From Rotaria sordida (lineage: Eukaryota; Rotifera; Eurotatoria; Philodinida; Philodinidae): DNA of 64,000 nt. The position numbers and the translations under genes were made by a program. This document shows positions 1 through 11,905 of this stretch, piece by piece. The DNA lies in assembly GCA_905250125.1 (NCBI GenBank), contig CAJNOL010000071.1:62001-126000 (forward strand), read 5' to 3'. The notes beneath the pieces are model-generated. The model was not told the origin of the DNA and made no database searches. It saw nothing but the letters and a program-made list of their open reading frames with translations. The first letter of the stretch is position 1, and each line of letters opens with the position of its first letter.

Positions 1-2264
1 TACTTTCTTCTGATTTTTTTTGTATTCAGTGACTAGTACACCTATACATTTCTCAGATGACTTCTCTGAGAAATATGTAAAGTCCAACGGGCACAAAGTT
101 TTCAGACCCGGGACCAATCCGACGAGCTCTAACTACGAGAAACCTCGATACTTTTTTTTGTCTATATTCCTAATTCTGTTTAAGAGACTGCAGACAAGTC
201 AAAAGTATTGTATTATTGTGTTATATCTTCAGTTTAAGAAACTGAAAATTGTTCTATTTGACTTAGTTCTTTACCAATTAGATAAGCAAAATTATAAACA
301 TCTTCACCCGATGAAATTTTCATCTATACTTTTGTCAAAAACAATTGAAGGTTTTGATTATACATGATGGTACATAAATAAATAGACGATAAAAACACTC
401 AATATCTCCAGTGTGCTTTAATCAATCAGACTGATTTTGTTTCTTGGTGATAGAGTACTCCTCAAAATTTTTACTTAGAAGAAAATCGTTGATGAAGACT
501 GTTTTCAACTAACGCTAATGACCTCAATCGAGAAATACACTACTGATCGAAAGTATCTCCTTTTGATCTTAGTCTTTAACGAAGGTGTTTAAGACTTAGT
601 CAATCTATCACTATGTAAAATATCTGCAGCTTTTGAACACTGAAATAAAATTCAATGAAATTGATAGTGTTGATCATCGCATTGAAGCACTACATGATGA
701 TAGATTTGCCAAGTCACAAGCTACTTTCCTTCTTGAGCTATAAGACTTCCAGGAAGACACAGGTTGCTATAGATCATAACTCCTATTCAATTCAAGAGAA
801 TGAGGTCAGACTGGTCTCATTGACCTACATTGCTAAAGTAGTATATACGCTAAAAATTTCATATGTCTAGCCCTAATAATGTATGAGATACTTTTGGTCA
901 ATAGTGCTAGTTGTATACATATATATTCGTCAGCTTTCTAATGGATCAAAGTTTTAGCGAGTCTTCTATCATCGAGAAAAAAAGTCAGGCCGTTTTCAAT
1001 CAATCTTTATGATTTTTTTTCTGATTAGATTCTTATAATAAGTCTTGACTACTACTGAAAAAAATCAGGAATTTATTTTAAATAAATTCTAAAATATCAA
1101 TGATTACTACCATCTACTGTTAAAACATGTCATACAACCAATTTTTCCTTTTCTCGTTTAAATTTTGAAGATTGACAGAATGAAAGAAAATAGTCTGCAA
1201 TCTTTGAAGACAAGTCTGATGGATGTTTTTATTACAATTTTTTTAACATAATTTTTTCTCAATCTTACATATATAATCATCATTCGATTTTCTATCACGC
1301 GAGGTTAAAAGTAAACCTCAGATTAAACAACCGATCAGCGTACAGTTGAATGAAATCCAGAGAATGTGAAATAAATCCGTTAAAAAAGAAGAGAATGTTG
1401 TTTTATTTATCGAAACTTTTTTTACATGCTAAATAGCACACGAAATTTTTCATTTTGCTTGACCTATAACCTTCTTACGGTATTGCTGTTTTAGATGAAA
1501 TTTTACTTAGTTTATCTATTGATTATCATCAATCATCATTTTAAAATATCATCATCAGGAAAAAAACCCATTATGATACATGAGAAAAAGACAAAACAAA
1601 ATAGTGTGTCAATGTGTCATGAGAGACTATAATCTACATCATACTTCACACTTAAGATTAACGTGTAGATATATATATACAGAAGTTTAATTCTTATTTT
1701 AGATAGTATGAAAATGACTCCGAACTAATACTAAATTATTTTTTTATTGAAGTCATTTTGTATCGATAAAGTCACATCATGAATATGAGTGAATTGCAAA
1801 TTTTTTGATATGATTGATATGAAAAATTGAAATTAAGTCAAAACAATATCTGAGTAGTATAATAAATTATACTCATCTGTTTAATTCAATAATAAAATCG
1901 ACTTTACTCATTTAAAAAGAAAAATTCGACAGGAAATCAGAAATAAATCACAAAAGAATATTCTCGAATAATGTTCACTATAGAAAGGTTATCCTGTAGT
2001 TCAGATTAATCGAACATGAAGTCTCAATCATCTATTGTAGCACGTAAACAAAGTTCTTTTTATCTAGAATTTCAAGTATTGTTAATGAATTTTGCAAATC
2101 TCTCGTATTTCTATATATATATATATATGCGAAAAATTCGTATTCATGAGTTTTGAACGATTCTCATCTATCTAATAGTGATAGTCGAGAAAAAAAGGTT
2201 TTTTCTTTTTACTTAAAATGGTACGATAAATTATTAATTATTATATCTTAATAAATAAAATCAC
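1..2264. other. Region without a recognised gene; probable long intron of the myosin gene
   Basis: The myosin exon ending at 2265 is followed by a GT donor, so this stretch should be intron. I looked on the minus strand for the next motor exon (switch II and relay segment, which normally carries DIFGFE) and found nothing. The open frames at 20-367 and 655-870 show no family resemblance and no splice context, so I treat them as chance. The stretch holds one fold-back repeat (about 441-980) and otherwise AT-rich unique sequence. Confidence 0.55.
441..980. repeat. Diverged fold-back (long inverted repeat) element A
   Basis: The two arms are reverse complements with mismatches and small gaps. 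The 15 bases at 545-559 (GATCGAAAGTATCTC) pair with 885-899, whose complement is GACCAAAAGTATCTC. The outer segment around 447-475 pairs in order with about 945-973. Arms are roughly 170-200 nt with a central spacer. No open reading frame fits a transposase, so it would be non-autonomous. The exact ends are uncertain. Confidence 0.5.
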
Positions 2265-5200
2265 CTTTCATCTTTTAATGGTTGTAAATATGAATTAATT
2301 CCATTAACAATCCAACTAAATAATCTTCCATAAAGTGCTTTAGCAAATGCATCTCGACATTCTGATGCTTGAATAATATTTCTTTCACGAAATATTTGTT
2401 CACCACGTGTTACTTGTAATTCAGTAACTAATGCTGAACTAAATTCCATTGAAGATAATTGAAGAAGTTCAGCAACTATTGACAAAAAAAAAAAAAATAC
2501 ACAAAGTCAAAATCTTTTTGTTTTTGTGTTTAAAATTTTCTTCATACTTTTATCAATTGTACCATTATTTTTAACACGTACACCATCATTTGAACCGTGT
2601 GGAATAAAAACAACATCACCGATATGTAATATAGCTGATAGAATAGTAAATATCGATTGTACATCTTCAATAGAAAATCCAATTGATATTAAACTTTGTT
2701 TAACCATTTGAAATTTTTTTCTATATTCAATTTGTCTTGCACTATCTAATTGAGCTAATTCAATATTATGTGACATATATCTAATTTAGTTTATAAAAAA
2801 ACAAATAAAAGAAAGAAAATAAAGAATTTTATTTTAAGTATTTTGTTTTACCGATATTCACTCGGTATTCTTAAACCATTTCGAACTAACATATCATGCG
2901 ATAGACCAGCAAATAAATAATAAAATATATGAAAATTTCCTTCATCATTATTATGTGATATAACACGAGATTTTTCAAGTAAATATTCTTTTAAATGAGC
3001 TATTAAATATAAACATTTGTTATATGTTTTTTTTTGGAATTAATCAAACTAAGATTTTATTTATATTACCTCCTAAAACATTTCCTGTTGGTGAAAAATG
3101 TATTTCAAGATATTTTCCAAAACGACTTGAACTAAAAAAAAAACAGATAAAACTTTAACATATCTAAATAATTGAATTGTATTCATACTTATTATTAATA
3201 TATGTTTTAGCATTACCAAATGCTTCCATAAGTGGATTAACCTAAAGGACTCTTTTTTTTATTTAAATCAATAAATCAATCGAAAATCTTCTACCTGATT
3301 TATTTTCATATTAAGTGTCGTTTCAACAGATAATGAACGACTAAGTATATGTTGAACAATATATTTACATGATTCAGTTTTTCCACTACCAGATAAACCT
3401 TAAAATAAAAATATTTTTTCTTCTATAAAAATTTTTATTATTTATTTATTTTTGGTTCATTTACCAGATATAACAACACATTGAGATGTTTTTTCTCGTA
3501 ACATATTTCGATACAAACGTTCGGCACATCCATAAATATGTGAGGGTAATGAAACAATTGATTCAGTATTTTTATAAAGTTCAGATATCTAAGGTTGAAT
3601 TTATAATAAAAAAAATTAAAATTAAAAATTTTCTTTTTTGTTTTACTTTTCGACCATATATTGGTAAGTCCTCGAATGGATTTAAAGCAATAAGAATATC
3701 TCCGATATAAGTCTAAATGTTTGAGAGAATAAGAAAAAAGAAAAAAGAAAAATAAATATTACATAGATTTGACCTTGCCGATAACGCATCTCCAAATCGT
3801 AAAGTAAACTTTGCTCGGAGATTTCAGGTAATAGTGCCAAATCATCATTAGGTAATTTAGTTGGAAGTGACTAAAGAATAAATTAAGATAAATTATGATC
3901 TTATCAACAAGTTATTTATAACAACTAGGATATAATAAAAATGTCTCAATTTTATTTCTTATATGAGGACGAAGATTTTTTTTTTCTTATTCTGATTATA
4001 ATCATTCGAGACAGTTTCACGTATTTCAATAATTATCATTTTATCGATCTGAATGATTAGTGCAAAGAAAAGAATAGATGGTAAAAGAAACCTATAGATA
4101 ATTTTTTTCTCGTACAATTTAAAATGCACTTCATAGATAAGTATTCGTCTACTCTATTGTTCAAACAATAACTTCTCTTCATACGCAATAAATCTAGAGA
4201 AACTTTTTGATGCACGTCAATACACTAAGTTTTAAAAAAAAACGAGAGAGAGACGAAAGAGTCTTTACAAGTTCTATCGGATAAACAACACATAAATGGA
4301 TACATGGTCATTCAAATGAGGATAAATATTATTGTATGCTAGACACACGTTTTTAATAAAGTATATAAAAAGAAAAATGAAATACCTGTTTTAAGGGATG
4401 ATTAGATAATTTTTCTGAATGATTTTCTTTATCATATGGTACACTATTTGGATGATAGTTAACGTCGTTTTTTGTCATGGCATGATTTTTTTTTAAAATA
4501 AATTATCTTTTTTTGTAATTAAAAAAAAATGACGAGTATCGATATATAAATATAAATGAACAGTTAATATATATTCATCTTTGATCGACAGACAGAATGA
4601 ATACAAATAGACACATGAGACACCAGAAAAAAGGTCACTACAAAATGTACGATGAATGTATGTATGTCGACTTGTCGCTGTTCGTTTTGCGTCTTTTTCT
4701 CTTTTACGTTAGTCTGTGAAAACGAATAGACTTAAATAAATAAATGTATAAAATGAAGAACATTTTGTGAAAAATGAATAATAATAACAATGATATTAAT
4801 AATAATAACGATAGTTCGTTTGTGATTTGTTTCTTTGTTTGTTACAGTCGAATTTCGATTTTGCACATTTCAAGTAGTTAACAAATGGTGAATAGTTTTT
4901 CTTTCATTTTTTTTCTTTCTTCTCCCACCTTCTTTTTTCTTATCCTTGTATTACTCGCTTGCCTGCATTCTCGAGCATGTTTACCGAAATTCTTCAAATC
5001 CAAAATTTCTTTTTTTTTTGTGTTCGCTTTCTCCTTCGGTTTTTTTTCTCTACCTTTGTCAATCATCGCACAACAAAAAACATGATCTTTTATATGGCTA
5101 TTCAAGAAACAATTTTTATGAATCTATGCATACACACTTATGAGACTAACAATCATATACTTCAATGATGTACTATTCGAAGAGACAACAGACATCGATT

Positions 5201-7667
5201 ATTTGATCGTTAGAAACAGAAACAATAATAATTGATAAGAACAGATAAATATTATTATAAAAAACAGAAAAACGAAAAAAAAAGCTCACCGGAGATTTAT
5301 AAGAACCTATGTCAACCATCAATGGTAACATTGTAGGCGCCATCACATCCGTATGTCTATGTATATGTATATGAGTGTGTCAATGGCGTTAAGTCGCCCT
5401 CGACGTCGCTTTTTTTGTCACTCGATAAAGGATTACTTTCGACGACGGATATCTTCTTTTCTTTTTTTTTTCTCTTCTTACTTTGTCAATTAGGAGAGCG
5501 CTCACAATAACAACGACGACGACAACTCTCCTACTCTCGCCCATATTTGATCAAACCTCCTTTCGTCCATTACTTTTCTTCTCTCTCTCTCTCTCAGTAT
5601 CGCATTCTTACGTTATATATATGTGAATGTGAATGTGTACGTAGCTGGACCGATCAGAATCACACTAAATGATTTACTTTTTTTTTACCCATTATGTTGA
5701 AGTAATGGGTGAACATCTTTCGTGACGTTTTTCAGCTCATTCAAGCGTATGACAAGTCGTCAAGCACTTTGCATGATGATGCAATTATTAAGTAACAATA
5801 ATATATTCTATTAGTTTGTTGTGTTTTTTTTTAACAAGGTGCTGTTATCATACAAAAAAGGAGATACAAATCAGTTAGAGAAAAAAAAATTATTATTATT
5901 ATTATTATTATTTTTTTGTATTAATAAGCATATCCAGATACAGGTACATGATAGTACAATAAATTGAAATAGAAAATTTGATAATTGATTCAAGGTGAAT
6001 AAAAGGAAATTTCGAATTAGTTGACTTCCGGTAACATCAAGTAAAATTTAAGGTGATATAATAATATTCGAAATGAATAATCGGTTTTTTGAAAGAAAGT
6101 TTTTAATGTTTTAAATATATACTTATAAATAAAAGCAAATAGAACAAGGTCAATTCTTTTTCTTCAACTCTTACGACAAATGGAAAATGAAATTGAAAGC
6201 AATTACTCTTATAAACAAATACTATATTGTTTCTTTTTTTTTTATGAACAAATATCAAAAATGTATTTTATACTACATTAAATCACAGAAAAACTAAAAG
6301 TTATTCTTTTTTTTATTTTATTTATAATTAAGTTATTATAACCTTGAATGTCAATCATAAAACTTGCTCTACATCATTTATTGCTAATCTATAGTAAGAT
6401 TACGTAAGTTTGAATTATTCAAAAAATATGAAACAAAATAATAATTTTTACTATTTCAATTCGAATAAAGTTTTTCTGTAATTTTATTCATCTACTTACC
6501 ACATCAGCACTAATATGATAATTTAATTTTTCATCGAAAATATTCATCATTTTTATACCATCGTCATTGTCATCATTGTTTAATATTTGAGAAATAATCC
6601 TATAAAATATTTTCAAAAAAAAAATGTGTCTTGTTGTTTTTTTTTTGTTTCTATCTGAATCATAACGACTCACGTTGATGATTTTTGTGGTATTGGCTTA
6701 AATAAAATTTGTAGATCATCATTATTATTATCCTCATCTGATAAACTATCAATAGTTTCTTCACGTTCGTCTTCTAAACTATCATCACTTTGTTCAGCAC
6801 GTTTACGTTTTTCTTCAAATATAGTTGCAGCTTTGAGAAGTAATGTACGAATAGAACTATTCGATGCACACACTTCTAAATAATAAAATAAAATAAAATA
6901 AAATATTAAATTTTGAAAATCAAAAATAAAACAAAACAAATTCAAATTTTTACCACTTGGTTTTCGACCAAATCGATCACAAATTGTTGGATTAGCACGA
7001 GCGTCAAGTAAAAGTTTTACGATCAAACCCTAGTAATAATAATAATAAACAAGAAAACACTCACGTGGAAGACAAATGTCGTTAACGATGGCGGAAAAGA
7101 AAATTCTTTTCTTTTTTTTTTTCCTTTTTCCTCACTTGTTCATGTTTAGCACAAAGATGTAATGCTGTAGCGCCCGTGTCGTCAACTCGATCTACGTTAA
7201 CATAATGTTGTAATAGAAAATGAACTACACTTGAATATGCTTTGGCGGCAGCAATATGTAACTATAAGAATAAACAATGACTATAGATTCTGTTTTTTTT
7301 CTTCAGAAAAATAGATTTCTTCTTACAAGAGTAATGCCATATTTATCTGGCTTATCTAATGGTTCATTTCGTTCAAATAATCGTTGACAATCAATAAGCA
7401 TTGATTGTTCTTTATCAATACGAAAATAATCATGGCATACATCTTAAATAATAGATTTTTAAAAACATAAACAAAAACGATTTTTTAAAAAAAAATAAGA
7501 ATAAATATATACCAGTTGTTTCCTTCATGAAACCATTTTTTCGAATGATATGTTGTTCATTATCAACCTTAAATTCAATAATCAATAGTTTATGAAATGT
7601 TGAGAGTCATTATATCAGAACTTACTTTAACTTTTTTACCATATTCAATTAATATTTGTGAATCCAT
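2265..7667 (-). CDS. MYO16: Ankyrin-repeat unconventional myosin, myosin XVI-like (3' part outside the window)
   Basis: Sixteen phase-compatible exons run from an ATG at 7667: 7626-7667, 7513-7567, 7327-7442, 7136-7261, 6954-7029, 6674-6875, 6500-6599, 3763-3870, 3647-3712, 3465-3588, 3295-3398, 3189-3241, 3070-3131, 2852-2999, 2548-2780, 2265-2475 (about 608 residues). The N-terminal part has ankyrin repeats ([29 protein letters not shown]) and then a [12 protein letters not shown] segment like that after the ankyrins of vertebrate MYO16. The motor begins [19 protein letters not shown] and holds a P-loop [16 protein letters not shown] and an intact switch I ([12 protein letters not shown]). 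The last exon donor (AG|GTGATT) leads out of the recognisable gene, so switch II, converter and tail are missing here. The N-terminus is shorter than in vertebrate MYO16: the first ankyrins and the PP1-binding KVxF motif are not seen (only KVKV). An in-frame stop lies just upstream of the ATG. Family call is strong; orthology is inferred. Confidence 0.85.
4386..4478 (-). CDS. Possible alternative first coding exon of the myosin gene (31 codons)
   Basis: An ATG at 4478 opens 31 codons ([20 protein letters not shown]...) that end in phase 0 at AAACAG|GTATTT. The next exon (3763-3870) starts in phase 0 at ...TTTAG|TCACTT, so splicing would give a motor-only isoform without ankyrins. The peptide is polar and matches no domain I know. 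It could instead be an internal cassette exon or a chance frame; transcript data would decide. Confidence 0.5.
5290..5343 (-). CDS. Possible second alternative first exon of the myosin gene (18 codons)
   Basis: ATG at 5343 gives [18 protein letters not shown], ending in phase 0 before a good donor (CCG|GTGAGC). It is compatible with the exon starting at 3870. In transcription order, the sequence just upstream (5345-5600) is richer in C+T and G+A tracts, including a (TC)n run at 5580-5596, than the surrounding introns, as a promoter-proximal region might be. No transcript evidence is available. Confidence 0.4.
5889..5913. repeat. (ATT)n microsatellite
   Basis: About eight tandem ATT/TTA units in the long myosin intron, flanked by A and T homopolymers. 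Simple slippage repeat. Confidence 0.8.
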
Positions 7668-8813
7668 AATCAAGTTTGTTCATTATTTTATTAAATTTAT
7701 ATAATGCTTTTGTTTTTTTTCTTTGTACTTGTTAGTCTAGTATTTATATGTTCAACAATTTTTCTAATCGATCAACACCTATTGCTGTCATTCATCATTA
7801 TTAGTTGATTGTCTAATAGGAGAAAAAAAGTGAAGAAAGAAGAAGAAGAAGAAAACGAAACAGAGACATTGCCTAAAGCATACATACACACACTAATATA
7901 CATTTGAGTTTCAAGGTGTATACATGCTCGCACGTCATGCTTCATTGCTCAAGCTCCGTTTTCTCTTTTAACTAGTGCTCATACATGTACAATCATAGCA
8001 ATGCTCATACGATTGATGACCTTCAAATTTCATCTTTGTAACGAGCTTTTTATCTCTTCTATTCATTGCATGTTAAGATAGATAGTCATCTGATGTACAC
8101 GAGGCCACCGGAAATAAAAAAAAGAAAAAAAGAAAAGTACATTCTGCTGTCCACACCTAATCTTGTATCGATCCTTATTCAATATGATATGATCAGCTGT
8201 CATTTCGTTCTATATTCTCAAAAAAAGAGTCCGATCGGTCACCTAATTAAGTATTAGAAAGCTTCCTATTTGTCATGGTTCGTCGACGATCATATACATC
8301 TATATGGTATGCATAACAGTTTAGTAATACGTACTCATATAAATGCGCTCACGAGAGTATACAATGAACAGAGTAAGAGATGTAACAATCCAGTTTCTCT
8401 TTTGTAATAAATGTGTAGTATAACGGAATTTGATAACTTGATCGACAGTTCACGTTTTTTTTCTCTTATTTGAAGAAGGGCAACAGCCAAGAGCAATTGA
8501 GAACAAAAGAATAAAGAGAAAAAAATTCTGTAAAGTATGTTATGTTTGACGATGGAGCACCACCCCATTTCATCTCATTCGGTTAATCGTTCAATTCTTT
8601 CCTCTCTTCACACATTTCGATACTTGACAGCGGACAAAATGAAGAAAAAAAAAAGAAGCACAGTATTGGTATGCACATGTCAACAATTTCACTAGTGGTC
8701 AGAAGAAATTTGAGAACTTATTGTTAGGAAGACTACTGGTTTAAACAAAAAAAGAATAGAGAAAGAAAAAGAGAAAGAGAGAATGAACGAATTAGTGGAA
8801 AGAAATGACAAAT

Positions 8814-8823
8814 NNNNNNNNNN
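8814..8823. other. Assembly gap (10 N)
   Basis: Ten consecutive N bases. A round number suggests a placeholder of unknown length, so distances across this point are not reliable and a gene piece could be missing here. Confidence 0.98.
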
Positions 8824-9269
8824 CGTATTTAAATTCGAGATGTCTACCAAGATTTTTAGAAGGTCAAGGACAATCTAATTTGTTAACATAAATAAAAACA
8901 AAAAAAAAATCTTTTTCGTTCATAGATTTCTTTTAGATAGATACTATCGTACAAAAATTTAAGTTTTATATTTCATGTCATGTTCATCAGATTGCCTACG
9001 CTAATTATCAAGTTTAATTGAAAAGATAAATGATTATGATCATGTTACGATAATAAAATAGAACGTGTGAAGACAACTGCAATCATTCGCAATATACAAA
9101 GACTCTATCGGATAATATCAAAAGAAAATTGACATAAAATTAACTGTGTGCTCAAATATCGATCTTGATTCAGGTATATACGAATTGCATAAAATTTTCA
9201 GTCCTATATCATGACGTTTTCGCAAGATATTCAATAGATAATATTTAAATATAACTTATTTGACAAGCC

Positions 9270-9560
9270 AAAATTCTTTGTGAGCCTTCATTCTATATAT
9301 TCATTTTTTTTTTTTTAAGAGAACATGTCGAGATGCAGAGCATGGCAGAGCTCTTTTGTTTAAATTCTTATTTTTTAAGGAGAGAAAAGTTCAATATCTC
9401 AAAAAATGATGTCATAATAATAAAAGTATTCTTTTATATAAATAATAACAGAGCTTAATTCAAAAAATGAGTCCTGTCACGCCCTGCATCTTGACATAGT
9501 CTTTCAATCAAAAAAAAAATAATCATTGACTACAATGAGGCTTGTTTAAGAATTCTGGGA
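9270..9560. repeat. Fold-back element B
   Basis: The segment around 9325-9355 (ATGTCGAGATGCAGAGC...) pairs with 9475-9505, whose complement reads ATGTCAAGATGCAGGGC. Pairing continues outward through T-rich tracts to a CAAGCC/AAAATTCTT pair near 9270 and 9550. The spacer is AT-rich. No coding capacity. Confidence 0.5.
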
Positions 9561-11535
9561 TGTGCAATCAAAAAAAACATAAACAGCGAAAAAGATTTTC
9601 CACTTTATCTAAAAAACAATACTTTTTGAGTAGAAAATGATGGAAATTTTGGAAAAAACGAGATGCCATAATAAAAAATCTTATCATTTACGAAAGATCA
9701 GACCTCGGGCTATCTTTTCAAACATTTATCTCAATTTTCACATTTTTGACAATAATTAGCTCTTAGGAGAACTTAAACAAAAAGAAAAATCTCGATTATA
9801 TAATTGAATTGCTCACACAATAAATATTATATTAAAATGACTCGGAAGTTATAATCACAGTCTTTTTTGTCTTATATTGAATATATTGCTAGCAAACAGA
9901 TGCAATGAAGTTCATTTCAAGGATAATATTTAACAATGATGAATTAGACAAGTATTTGAGAATGAAGAGTAAAGATACTTATAAACAATCAAATCCATTA
10001 ATATTCCACAGCGATCATCAACAAAAATTTTCATTTTCATTATTATTTACTCGTCATCGTTTTTTTTAAAATCTTAATTACTTCAGGTTAGGTTGAACGA
10101 TCTTTTTCTACTGTACGTCTAGTAGTTACTGAATGTTGTTCCTCTCTTGATCGTAATATTTTGATCGACATTCTTGTTTGTTAGATTCATTCAAAATATT
10201 CGTAAATAAAAACCAGATTCTAGTTCTTTATTTTTCTACATATCACCACTGTTCAGTTCATAAGTGTTTGATTTCCTGTAAAACTTCTTACTGTGAATAC
10301 TTCTATAATGTGATTATCTAATTATTATGAACATTTCTGATTCTTACCGAATGGTTGTTGGTTGAAATCGACCTCTTCAAAGTGAATATCTCCTTAAAGT
10401 GAACTCTAAACGCATTTTTTTCACTTCATCAACTAGAACAGCTTGTCTTAAGTGAATGGGTTTTTTTTATTGTTGTACTCCTATTCATATGTGCTCTTGT
10501 GCACATATAAGAATGAAACTGATCTCAATCTTGAGAGCTAAGTGTCAAAACAAAACAAAGTTATAGGTACGATTCTACGAATAAAAAAATAACAAACATG
10601 GATTAAATTCTCCTGATTTACAAACAGAGTAGAGAAATACATTTTGGTGAAAATAAGTACCGACTTCTTGAATAGTGAACACTTTTAAATATTCTCTTTA
10701 GTGTTCACATAAGGGAATTTTTACTGTTGTCATCTTAAGTTGACTCAAGTAATGTATTGGACTCTTTATTTCATTTCTATTCTACTGCTATCATGATGTG
10801 TGTACTTCGATCAGAAAGTTTTGAGATAGTTTTCTATGTTAAGAAATTATGTTATTAATGCAATAGAATTGAATTATGATTTTATTCAAGACTGATAAAA
10901 GATATTATGAGTTGCTGTTCTTTTTAATATGATTTATGGTATTAAATGTAAATATATCAAAAAGAAAGTGTGACAATAATAAAATAGTTTGAAAAATTTA
11001 CTTGTCCAAAATGGAGTTAAAATTTGTATGAACATAAATCTATTATCAATTTTGTATTCAATTTTTATTGATTAATGGTATATTCTATTATTGTACAAAT
11101 TAATTATTTGTCATAAGATCATTTACTATCTTCCTTGTTAACCTTGCCTATAATAAAAAATATATAAAGATGTGATACGATAAAATGACGCATCATGTAT
11201 CAATATGATGATGATAGATTTGTGTTCTTTTTAAGAAATAGCTATTATTTTTATTCCATAAATATAAAAAATTTTGCTTTACAATTGATGGTAATCGTGA
11301 TCAACAAATTAAAAATGCATCTAACAAATCGAGTTTGACTCATCTCTTATAATAGAATGTCGATAAAAATAAAAACAATAATCTCGTTTGAATATCTTTA
11401 TATTAGAAGATTCATTCTTATCTTTTCACGTCACTTTTTCTTACAGAAAAATTGATAAAAAAAAAATTTCATTTGTAATCAATGATACATGTAAGCAAGT
11501 AGGAACAAAATTTAAAGGATACTAAATAAAAACCA

Positions 11536-11622
11536 AGGGGTGTGGGTGCGGATGCGGTGTAGATGTGACTTCTGCTTTTGCCTACCCATATCCACACACA
11601 ATCACACCCACACCCTCACATT
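11536..11622. repeat. Short inverted repeat of GT-rich and AC-rich arms
   Basis: The left arm is G-rich (GGGGTGTGGGTGCGGATGCG) and the right arm C-rich (CACACCCACACCCTCAC); their complements match imperfectly. Such strand asymmetry is rare in this AT-rich window. It could be a small hairpin element or a degenerate simple repeat. Confidence 0.55.
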
Positions 11623-11905
11623 AGTTTCGATATCTTCTGGAACTTAAGTTGTATCAATACAGATAAAGATCAGCTAGCAGTTATCAAAATCTCTAAATTA
11701 CCAATAGTTTCGATTTTATTTTAACTGAAAACAATAAATTATATGATATACTATTTTAACAAATGTACTACAAGTGTATATGTAGACCTTTAATCAGATA
11801 ATAGTAACAAAGAGTTTTTTCGCATCAAGTACACATTAATAGTATTCGTTCATTACAATTGTTAATTGATCAGTATAGATCGTAGAATTTGAAGCAAACA
11901 TCTTT

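Larger units (their letters stand above)
7668..11900. other. Intergenic region, no gene supported
   Basis: This is the 5' flank of the myosin gene and the space up to the transposase remnant. Open frames here (for example 8066-8257 and 8335-8568) are short, have no family match and lack splice partners. The stretch contains the scaffold gap, a fold-back at about 9270-9560, a short hairpin around 10485-10510 (ATATGTGC paired with GCACATAT) and a G/C-asymmetric inverted repeat at about 11536-11622. Nothing else stands out. Confidence 0.5.

Noticed and set aside
20-367. 115-residue frame at the window start
   Set aside because: No domain, no splice partners, amino-acid use typical of random AT-rich frames.
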